Below, in pieces: positions 56,418-64,000 of a DNA stretch of 64,000 bases (position 1 is the stretch's first letter; each line of letters begins with the position of its first letter). Made by a program: the position numbers and the translations under genes. The notes beneath the pieces were generated by a model. That model made no database searches. It was given only the letters and a program-made list of their open reading frames with translations, and was not told the DNA's origin. Location of the stretch: positions 1 through 64,000 of the forward strand of contig NZ_QLLY01000019.1 of NCBI RefSeq assembly GCF_003259365.1, in the 5' to 3' direction. The DNA comes from Streptomyces sp. PsTaAH-137. Its GTDB lineage: Bacteria; Actinomycetota; Actinomycetes; Streptomycetales; Streptomycetaceae.

Positions 56418-58358
56418 ATGTCCGCAACACCCCAGCATCAGGCGAAGGTCTCCGAACGGGAGGCCCGGCAGGTCGCCGAGGCCGCACGCGAACAGGACTG
56501 GCGCAAGCCCAGTTTCGCGAAGGAGCTGTTCCTCGGCCGGTTCCGGATCGACCTCATCCACCCCCACCCGATGCCCGCCGACGAGGACGCGCAGCGCGGC
56601 GAGGAGTTCCTGGCCAAGCTGCGCGACTTCTGCGAGACGGAGATCGACGCGGCCCGCATCGAGCGCGAGGCCAAGATCCCCGACGAGACGGTCAACGGGC
56701 TCAAGGAGCTCGGCGCGCTCGGCATGAAGATCGACACGAAGTACGGCGGGCTCGGCCTCACCCAGGTGTACTACAACAAGTCGCTCGCCCTCGTCGGCTC
56801 GGCGTCCCCGGCCATCGGCGCCCTGCTCTCCGCGCACCAGTCCATCGGCGTACCGCAGCCGCTGAAGCTGTTCGGGACGCAGGAGCAGAAGGACACGTTC
56901 CTGCCGCGCTGCGCCCGTACCGACATCAGCGCGTTCCTGCTCACCGAGCCGGACGTCGGCTCCGACCCGGCCCGGCTGGCCACCACCGCCGTCCCCGACG
57001 GCGACTCGTACGTCCTCGACGGCGTGAAGCTGTGGACGACGAACGGCGTCGTCGCCGATCTGCTCGTCGTCATGGCGCGCGTCCCGAAGTCCGAGGGGCA
57101 CAGGGGCGGCATCACCGCGTTCGTGGTCGAGGCCGCGTCCGACGGCATCACGGTCGAGAACCGCAACGCCTTCATGGGCCTGCGCGGCCTGGAGAACGGC
57201 GTCACGCGCTTCGACCAGGTCCGGGTACCGGCGGCGAACCGGATCGGTCCCGAGGGCGCCGGACTGAAGATCGCGCTCACCACCCTCAACACCGGACGGC
57301 TCTCGCTGCCCGCGATGTGCGTCGGCGCCGGCAAGTGGTGCCTGAAGATCGCCCGCGAGTGGTCGGCGGCGCGCGAGCAGTGGGGCAAGCCGGTCGCGTT
57401 CCACGAGGCGGTCGGCGCGAAGATCAGCTTCATCGCGGCGACCACGTTCGCGCTGGAGGCCGTCGTCGACCTCTCCTCGCAGATGGCCGACGAGGACCGC
57501 AACGACATCCGCATCGAGGCCGCCCTCGCCAAGCTCTACGGCTCCGAGATGGGCTGCCTGATGGCGGACGAGCTGGTGCAGATCCGCGGCGGACGCGGCT
57601 TCGAGACCGCCGAGTCGCTCGCCGCCCGCGGCGAACGCGCGGTCCCCGCCGAGCAGATCCTGCGCGACCTGCGCATCAACCGGATCTTCGAGGGCTCCAC
57701 CGAGATCATGCATCTGCTGATCGCCCGCGAGGCGGTCGACGCCCACCTCTCCGTCGCCGGCGACCTCATCGACCCCGAGAAGTCCCTGTCCGACAAGGCG
57801 CGGGCGGGCGCGAAGGCGGGCGGCTTCTACGCCCGCTGGCTGCCCAAGCTGGTCGCGGGCCCCGGCCAGCTCCCGCGCTCGTACAGCGAGTTCCACCCGG
57901 CGGGCCACCGCGACCTGTCCGGCCATCTGCGCTACGTGGAGCGCTCGGCCCGCAAGCTGGCCCGCTCCACCTTCTACGCCATGTCCCGCTGGCAGGGCCG
58001 CATGGAGACCAAGCAGGGCTTCCTCGGCCGCATCGTCGACATCGGCGCCGAACTGTTCGCGATGAGCGCGGCCTGCGTACGCGCCGAACTCCTGCGCACC
58101 ACCGAGGAGTACGGCCGCGAGGCGTACCAGCTCGCCGACGTCTTCTGCCGCCAGGCCCGCATCCGCGTCGACGAACTCTTCGACCGGCTGTGGACCAACA
58201 CGGACGAGCCGGACCGCAAGGTCGTCAAGGGCGTCCTCGGCGGTACCTACACCTGGCTGGAGCAGGGCGTCGTCGACCCGAGCGGCGACGGACCGTGGAT
58301 CGCGGACGCGTCCCCCGGTTCCAGCAAGCGGGAGAACGTGCACCGGCCCATCCGCTGA
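56418..58358 (+). CDS. Acyl-CoA dehydrogenase family protein
   Basis: A 646-residue flavoenzyme, longer than classic acyl-CoA dehydrogenases (about 400), because of a C-terminal helical domain of about 200 residues as in the very-long-chain type. The FAD and substrate signatures are AFLLTEPDVGSDPARLATTA (about 180-199) and QIRGGRGFETAESLAARGERAVPAEQILRDLRINRIFEGSTEIMHLLIAREAVD (about 390-444). ATG 56418 has GAGG eight bases upstream; GTG 56409 is also in frame. It probably oxidises long or branched acyl-CoA at the membrane. The gene is monocistronic. Confidence 0.92.
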   Translation: MSATPQHQAKVSEREARQVAEAAREQDWRKPSFAKELFLGRFRIDLIHPHPMPADEDAQRGEEFLAKLRDFCETEIDAARIEREAKIPDETVNGLKELGALGMKIDTKYGGLGLTQVYYNKSLALVGSASPAIGALLSAHQSIGVPQPLKLFGTQEQKDTFLPRCARTDISAFLLTEPDVGSDPARLATTAVPDGDSYVLDGVKLWTTNGVVADLLVVMARVPKSEGHRGGITAFVVEAASDGITVENRNAFMGLRGLENGVTRFDQVRVPAANRIGPEGAGLKIALTTLNTGRLSLPAMCVGAGKWCLKIAREWSAAREQWGKPVAFHEAVGAKISFIAATTFALEAVVDLSSQMADEDRNDIRIEAALAKLYGSEMGCLMADELVQIRGGRGFETAESLAARGERAVPAEQILRDLRINRIFEGSTEIMHLLIAREAVDAHLSVAGDLIDPEKSLSDKARAGAKAGGFYARWLPKLVAGPGQLPRSYSEFHPAGHRDLSGHLRYVERSARKLARSTFYAMSRWQGRMETKQGFLGRIVDIGAELFAMSAACVRAELLRTTEEYGREAYQLADVFCRQARIRVDELFDRLWTNTDEPDRKVVKGVLGGTYTWLEQGVVDPSGDGPWIADASPGSSKRENVHRPIR

Positions 58359-58447
58359 TGCCGGCCCGGGCGTCCCGGCGACCGCCGCACGCGGACTTGC
58401 CGGGACGCCCTGTCGGCCACACGGCCCGCGCGCGCAAGAATGGGGCA

Positions 58448-59734
58448 ATGACCGACAGCCCCGACAGCTCCGTCAGCCCGTCCCCGCTCGCGGACCCGCG
58501 CCTCGTTTTCGACCCGGCCCCCACCGACGCCCCGCGGGACATCGCCGTCCTGGGCTCGACGGGCTCGATCGGCACCCAGGCCATCGACCTGGTCCTGCGC
58601 AACCCCGACCGCTTCCGCGTCACCGCCCTGAGCGCCGCGGGCGGCAGGGTCGAACTCCTCGCCGAACAGGCCCGCCGCCTGGGCGTGCGCACGGTCGCCG
58701 TGGCCCGCGAGGACGCCGTGCCGGCGCTGCGCGAGGCGCTGGCCGCCCAGTACGGCGCGGGCGAGCCGCTGCCGGAGATCCTGGCCGGGCCCGACGCCGC
58801 CACCGAGATCGCGGGCCGCGGCGACTGCCACACCGTGCTCAACGGCATCACGGGTTCCATCGGCCTGGCCCCGACGCTCGCCGCGCTGGCGGCGGGCCGC
58901 ACCCTCGCCCTGGCCAACAAGGAGTCGCTGATCGTCGGCGGCCCGCTGGTCAAGAACATCGCGAAGCCCGGCCAGATCATCCCGGTCGACTCGGAGCACG
59001 CGGCGCTCTTCCAGGCGCTCGCGGCGGGCACCCGCGCCGATGTGCGCAAGCTGGTCGTGACGGCGTCGGGCGGCCCGTTCCGCGGCCGGACCCGGGCCGA
59101 CCTGGAGCGGGTCACCGTCGAGGACGCCCTCGCGCACCCCACCTGGGCGATGGGCCCGGTCATCACCATCAACTCCTCGACCCTGGTCAACAAGGGCCTG
59201 GAGGTCATCGAGGCGCACCTGCTCTACGACATTCCCTTCGACCGCATCGAAGTCGTCGTCCACCCGCAGTCGTACGTGCACTCCATGGTCGAGTTCACCG
59301 ACGGCTCCACCCTCGCCCAGGCCACCCCGCCCGACATGCGTGGTCCGATCGCCGTCGGCATCGGCTGGCCCGAACGGATTCCCGACGCGGCTCCCGCCTT
59401 CGACTGGACGAAGGCCTCCACCTGGGAGTTCTTCCCGCTCGACACCGACGCGTTTCCGTCGGTGGGGCTCGCCCGGCACGTGGGAGAGCTCGCGGGGACG
59501 GCCCCGGCGGTGTTCAATGCCGCAAATGAGGAGTGCGTGGACGCGTTCCTGAAGGGCGCGCTGCCGTTCAACGGGATCATGGACACGGTGACGAAGGTCG
59601 TGGAGGAACACGGCACACCGGAAACGGGAACTTCGCTCACCGTCGCGGACGTCCTCGAAGCGGAGACCTGGGCACGCGCCCGGGCCCGTGAACTGACGCT
59701 GACGGACAAGACGGCCGCGGAGGCTCGTGCATGA
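58448..59734 (+). CDS. dxr: 1-deoxy-D-xylulose-5-phosphate reductoisomerase
   Basis: The 428-residue enzyme catalyses the first committed step of the MEP pathway to isoprenoids: DXP plus NADPH to 2-C-methylerythritol-4-phosphate. The NADPH site is IAVLGSTGSIGTQAIDLV, the metal and substrate sites include ALANKESLIVGGPLV and PVDSEHAALFQAL, and GPVITINSSTLVNKGLEVIEAH is a family hallmark. About 30 N-terminal residues precede the fold. ATG 58448 is the start. The stop overlaps the protease gene (ATGA); ispG, the sixth MEP enzyme, follows that, so two MEP genes are grouped here. Confidence 0.96.
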   Translation: MTDSPDSSVSPSPLADPRLVFDPAPTDAPRDIAVLGSTGSIGTQAIDLVLRNPDRFRVTALSAAGGRVELLAEQARRLGVRTVAVAREDAVPALREALAAQYGAGEPLPEILAGPDAATEIAGRGDCHTVLNGITGSIGLAPTLAALAAGRTLALANKESLIVGGPLVKNIAKPGQIIPVDSEHAALFQALAAGTRADVRKLVVTASGGPFRGRTRADLERVTVEDALAHPTWAMGPVITINSSTLVNKGLEVIEAHLLYDIPFDRIEVVVHPQSYVHSMVEFTDGSTLAQATPPDMRGPIAVGIGWPERIPDAAPAFDWTKASTWEFFPLDTDAFPSVGLARHVGELAGTAPAVFNAANEECVDAFLKGALPFNGIMDTVTKVVEEHGTPETGTSLTVADVLEAETWARARARELTLTDKTAAEARA

Positions 59735-61032
59735 CGACCTTGATGATGATCCTCGGCATAGTCGTCTTCGTGGTGGGCCTGCTCGTCTCCATCGCGTGGC
59801 ACGAGCTGGGCCACCTGTCGACGGCGAAGCTCTTCGGCATCCGCGTGCCGCAATACATGGTCGGCTTCGGCCCCACCCTCTTCTCGCGGAAGAAGGGCGA
59901 CACCGAGTACGGCATCAAGGCGATCCCGCTCGGCGGCTACATCCGCATGATCGGCATGTTCCCGCCCGGTGAGGACGGCAAGATCGAGGCCCGCTCCACC
60001 TCGCCCTTCCGCTCGATGGTGGAGGACGCGCGGGCCGCGGCCTTCGAGGAACTCCAGCCCGGCGACGAGACGCGGCTCTTCTACACGCGCAAGCCGTGGA
60101 AGCGCGTCATCGTGATGTTCGCGGGCCCGTTCATGAACCTGATCCTCGCGGTCGGCCTCTTCTTCACGGTCCTGATGGGCTTCGGGATCACGCAGCAGAC
60201 GAACACCGTCGCGTCCGTCTCGGACTGCGTGATCCAGGCCAGCGCCAAGCGCGACACCTGCAAGGCGTCCGACCCGCAGTCCCCGGCGAAGGCGGCGGGC
60301 CTCCAGGCCAAGGACAAGATCGTCTCGTTCAACGGGATCACGACGGACAAGTGGAACACCCTGTCCGACGAGATCCGCGAGAGCGCGGGCAAGACCGTCC
60401 CGATCGTCGTCGAGCGCGACGGACAGCAGAAGACCCTGACCGCGAAGATCGCCACGAACCAGGTGGCGAAGAAGGACTCCAGCGGCCAGATCACCGACGG
60501 CTACGTGAAGGCCGGCTTCCTCGGCTTCACCGCCGCCACCGGCGTCGTCCACCAGAGCTTCGGCGACTCGGTGTCCTGGATGACCGACCGGGTCGGCGAC
60601 GCCGTCGACTCCATCGTCGCGCTGCCCGCGAAGATCCCCGCGCTCTGGGACGCCGCGTTCGGCGACGGCCCGCGCGAGGCGGACTCCCCGATGGGCGTGG
60701 TCGGCGCGGCCCGCGTCGGCGGCGACATCGCCGGGCTCGACATCCCCGCCACCCAGAAGGTGGCGATGTCGCTGATGCTGGTCGCCGGCTTCAACCTCTC
60801 GCTGTTCCTCTTCAACATGCTCCCGCTGCTGCCGCTGGACGGCGGACACATCGCGGGCGCGCTCTGGGAGGCGCTGCGGCGCAACTTCGCGCGGGTGTTC
60901 CGGCGTCCCGACCCGGGCCCCTTCGATGTCGCGAAACTCATGCCGGTGGCCTACGTCGTCGCGGGAATCTTCGTCTGTTTCACGATCCTGGTGCTGATCG
61001 CCGACGTCGTTAACCCGGTGAAAATCTCCTGA
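59731..61032 (+). CDS. M50-family site-2 protease (RseP/RasP/Rip1-like)
   Basis: A 433-residue integral membrane zinc protease that cuts transmembrane substrates, such as anti-sigma factors and signal peptides. The zinc site is H24-E25-x-x-H28 in WHELGHL within the first helix, and the third ligand is Asp in LLPLDGGHIAGALWE near the C-terminus. A PDZ domain lies between (SPAKAAGLQAKDKIVSFNGITTDKWNTLSDEIRESAGKTVPIVVERDG). There are four membrane helices. ATG 59731 overlaps the dxr stop, an arrangement common to actinobacteria. Confidence 0.94.
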   Translation: MTTLMMILGIVVFVVGLLVSIAWHELGHLSTAKLFGIRVPQYMVGFGPTLFSRKKGDTEYGIKAIPLGGYIRMIGMFPPGEDGKIEARSTSPFRSMVEDARAAAFEELQPGDETRLFYTRKPWKRVIVMFAGPFMNLILAVGLFFTVLMGFGITQQTNTVASVSDCVIQASAKRDTCKASDPQSPAKAAGLQAKDKIVSFNGITTDKWNTLSDEIRESAGKTVPIVVERDGQQKTLTAKIATNQVAKKDSSGQITDGYVKAGFLGFTAATGVVHQSFGDSVSWMTDRVGDAVDSIVALPAKIPALWDAAFGDGPREADSPMGVVGAARVGGDIAGLDIPATQKVAMSLMLVAGFNLSLFLFNMLPLLPLDGGHIAGALWEALRRNFARVFRRPDPGPFDVAKLMPVAYVVAGIFVCFTILVLIADVVNPVKIS

Positions 61033-61050
61033 TCGCGTGAGGTTCAGGGC

Positions 61051-61075
61051 GGCCGGGCACCCTGGGTGCCCGGCC
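61051..61075. terminator. Hairpin after the site-2 protease gene
   Basis: GGCCGGGCACC (61051-61061) pairs exactly with GGTGCCCGGCC (61065-61075) around a 3-base loop. It could end or weaken transcription before ispG. Confidence 0.75.
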
Positions 61076-61188
61076 ACCCACCTTTGAGTGGTGCAGCGGG
61101 GCGCGATGTGCTCCACCGTGCGCCGGTGACGTAATCTCGGAAACCTCTGGACTCGATCCTCGATCCACACCTTGGGGTTGCACAGCAG

Positions 61189-62346
<1,158 letters not shown>

Positions 62347-62390
62347 TCACTCATCACCGTCTGCCGCGCTCTCCCGTCGGGAGGGCGCGG

Positions 62391-62473
62391 CTTTCGTCGT
62401 GGCCGGTCGCGCAGTTCCCCGCGCCCCTGAAGCGAGCGAAGCTCGCCCTTCAGGGGCGCGGGGAACTGCGCGA
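62391..62473. repeat. Dispersed Streptomyces intergenic repeat, copy 3, complete palindrome
   Basis: The arms 62407-62430 and 62450-62473 are exact 24-base reverse complements, with a further inner stem GCGAGC/GCTCGC in the loop. The left arm with its CTTTCGTCGTGG lead is the same word as copies 1 and 2. Here it has its inverted partner, making a very stable hairpin after ispG that may act as terminator. Confidence 0.85.
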
Positions 62474-62619
62474 GAAGAGGCCACCGGCCGGTGGCCGCCG
62501 ACGCACGAGCACCCGGCAGACGCCCTGGCGGAAGGCAGCCGAAGGCAGCCCCAGTACACCCGCTGCCACCGCCAGGTACAGTGCGGAGATCAGCCCTCCC
62601 CGCCAAAAAGGCCCCGCAC

Positions 62620-63468
62620 GTGTTGACTCAGACCACCACCCGGGTCCTCGAACCGAGTGACCTCGACGCAGCGCTCGCCGTCCTCGACCGCGAGCCGGTC
62701 GTGAACGCCTTCGTCACGGCCCGCGTCCGCATCGCGGGCCTCGACCCCTGGCGACTCGGCGGCGAGATGTGGGGGTGGTACGAGGACGGCATGCTCCGCT
62801 CCCTGTGCTACGCGGGCGCCAACCTCGTCCCCATCTGCGCCACCGAGCGAGCCGTCAGAGGCTTCGCCGACCGCGCCCGCAGAGCCGGCCGCCGCTGCTC
62901 CTCCATCGTCGGCCCGGCGGAGCCCACGGCCCGCCTGTGGCAGCTCCTCGAACCGTCCTGGGGCCCGGCCCGCGAGGTCCGCGCGCACCAGCCCCTGATG
63001 GTCACCGACCGGCTGCCGGCCCACGTCGAGCCCGACCCCTACGTCCGTCGCATCCGCAAGGACGAGATGGAAACGATCATGCCGGCGTGCGTGGCGATGT
63101 TCACCGAGGAGGTCGGCGTCTCCCCGCTGGCCGGTGACGGCGGCCTGCTCTACCAGGCGCGCGTCGCCGAACTGGTCGGCTCGGGCCGCTCCTTCGCCCG
63201 CCTCGACGAGCACGGCAAGGTGATCTTCAAGGCGGAGATCGGCGCCGCGACCCCGGAGGCCTGCCAGATCCAGGGCGTCTGGGTGGCCCCCGAGCACCGC
63301 GGCAAGGGCCTCGCCGCCCCCGGCATGGCGGCCGTGGTCCGCTACGCGCTCGCGGACGTCGCCCCGATCGTCAGCCTCTACGTCAACGACTTCAACACCC
63401 CGGCCCGCGCCGCCTACCGCAGGGTCGGCTTCGAAGAGGTCGGCGCCTTCATGAGCGTCCTGTTCTAG
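62620..63468 (+). CDS. GNAT-family N-acetyltransferase
   Basis: The 282-residue protein has a variable N-terminal domain (about 1-130, beginning VLTQTTTRVLEPSDLDAALAVLDREPVVNAFV) and a C-terminal GNAT domain. Acetyl-CoA is bound by QIQGVWVAPEHRGKGLAAPGMAAVVRYAL, and the fold ends with VSLYVNDFNTPARAAYRRVGFEEVG. GTG 62620 is the likely start, with AAAGG eight bases upstream; the frame extends to 62491 through the palindromic repeat, which is not credible. The order ispG then this acetyltransferase is conserved in Streptomyces as I recall. The substrate is unknown. Confidence 0.9.
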   Translation: MLTQTTTRVLEPSDLDAALAVLDREPVVNAFVTARVRIAGLDPWRLGGEMWGWYEDGMLRSLCYAGANLVPICATERAVRGFADRARRAGRRCSSIVGPAEPTARLWQLLEPSWGPAREVRAHQPLMVTDRLPAHVEPDPYVRRIRKDEMETIMPACVAMFTEEVGVSPLAGDGGLLYQARVAELVGSGRSFARLDEHGKVIFKAEIGAATPEACQIQGVWVAPEHRGKGLAAPGMAAVVRYALADVAPIVSLYVNDFNTPARAAYRRVGFEEVGAFMSVLF

Positions 63469-63518
63469 AACCCCGTCGGCGACCCCGTGTGGTGCCCGTC
63501 TCATCTCTTAGGCGGCAT

Positions 63519-63548
63519 TTGACATTAGTGAGTCTTATGAACAATAAA
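63519..63548 (+). promoter_or_regulatory. Candidate promoter of the DUF1684 gene
   Basis: TTGACA at 63519-63524 is followed 17 bases later by CAATAA (63542-63547) in an unusually A+T-rich patch, about 45-75 bases before the ATG. It fits a housekeeping sigma factor promoter only partly at the -10 box. Confidence 0.45.
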
Positions 63549-63592
63549 GGGAGGGCTTTGGTTTAAAGTTCACTGACTGTAGGTGCCACACG

Positions 63593-64000
63593 ATGTCTGA
63601 TTCCGGTTCCGGCATAGCCGCCTGGCAGGAATGGCGTGCCGACCGGCACCGCTCCGTCACCGCCCCCACCGGCAACCTCGCCCTCGTCGAGACCCGCTGG
63701 CTGCCCGCCGGCGAGCCCCCCGACCTCGACGCCGCCCGCGAGGGACAGCCGGAGACCGTGACGGTCACCGCCCTCGAACGCACCGACATGGTCACCGGCG
63801 CACCCGAGCACGGCCTGCGCTTCTGGGACGCGCAGTCCCCGGCGATCCGGGCCTTCGACCGCGTCGACGCCTTCCCGTACGACCCCGCCTGGGTCCTCGA
63901 CGCCACGTACACGCCCGTCGAGGGCGCCCGCCAGGTCGCCTTCGAGCACCTCCGGGACAACGGCGGCACCCGCGACAAGGTCGTCCCCGGCGACATCGCC
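63593..64000 (+). CDS. DUF1684 protein, N-terminal part (cut by window end)
   Basis: The frame is open from ATG 63593 to the window end, 136 codons with no stop, so the gene continues outside. It begins MSDSGSGIAAWQEWRADRHRSVTAPTGNLALVETRWLP. It goes on to RFWDAQSPAIRAFDRVDAFPYDPAWVLDATYTP, which fits the DUF1684 family, whose signature includes the early W-x-x-R and the FPYDPAW-like stretch. The family is soluble and of unknown biochemical role, with a typical length of about 250 residues. The frame has strong GC-rich third positions, and the antisense frame 63535-63996 is a shadow. Confidence 0.82.
   Translation, partial: MSDSGSGIAAWQEWRADRHRSVTAPTGNLALVETRWLPAGEPPDLDAAREGQPETVTVTALERTDMVTGAPEHGLRFWDAQSPAIRAFDRVDAFPYDPAWVLDATYTPVEGARQVAFEHLRDNGGTRDKVVPGDIA

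Noticed and set aside
56289..58448. 719-codon minus-strand frame
   Set aside because: It is antisense to the acyl-CoA dehydrogenase gene with no recognisable motif.

Overview
The window is high-GC actinobacterial chromosome, almost certainly Streptomyces. Signs of this are G/C-ending codons, many GTG starts, Tat-exported lipoproteins (RRSLLRA), an LAETG sortase substrate, a DasR-type chitinase promoter, and a gene order from rlmN through polyamine genes to dxr and ispG that matches, from memory, the S. coelicolor SCO5645-SCO5697 neighbourhood. All identifications are by eye; no search was run.

Region 1 (1-11076) is an integrated actinomycete integrative and conjugative element (AICE) of the pSAM2 type. 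One minus-strand operon (7479 down to 1167) carries an SCO3933-like protein, an FtsK-like DNA translocase, spread proteins, a RepSA-like initiator, excisionase and tyrosine integrase. A divergent GntR regulator overlaps a YdcF-like gene. Next to the right end is lower-GC cargo: a three-helix membrane protein (RipA-like) translationally coupled to a nucleoside deoxyribosyltransferase/TIR-like enzyme, my best candidate for an undescribed conflict system. A 16-bp direct repeat (332-347 and 11061-11076) brackets the element, the right copy lying in codons 2-7 of rlmN. Duplicated 20-bp motifs just inside both ends look like integrase arm sites. An IS5-family transposase tail abuts the left repeat.

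Region 2 (11057-20698) holds rlmN, a TPP riboswitch controlling a thiamine ABC transporter (thiBPQ), a sortase-anchored surface protein, a LOG-family protein, a VOC protein and an ABC exporter pair.

Region 3 (20869-40588) is a polyamine and GABA utilisation locus. The first part is an aminotransferase, an Lrp/AsnC regulator, an aldehyde dehydrogenase and a lone PotD-like lipoprotein. The second is another aldehyde dehydrogenase with potD-potA-potB-potC and a PuuB-like oxidase. Related palindromic sites lie upstream of both dehydrogenases. Between the two parts are a PAP2 protein, an ECF sigma factor with its CU044_5270 partner, a glycerophosphodiesterase, a probable aminodeoxyfutalosine deaminase, a DUF4190 protein and a NADAR protein.

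Region 4 (40600-56292) contains a secreted GH18 chitinase with a DasR-type operator, a McrBC type IV restriction system, a PAP2 phosphatase, gabT, a membrane P-loop ATPase of unknown role, a PucR regulator and another aldehyde dehydrogenase.

Region 5 (56418-64000) is housekeeping: acyl-CoA dehydrogenase, dxr and an RseP-like site-2 protease in overlapping order, ispG, a GNAT acetyltransferase, and a DUF1684 gene cut by the window end. Three copies of a dispersed intergenic repeat lie at 24881, 54104 and 62391; the last is a near-perfect hairpin.
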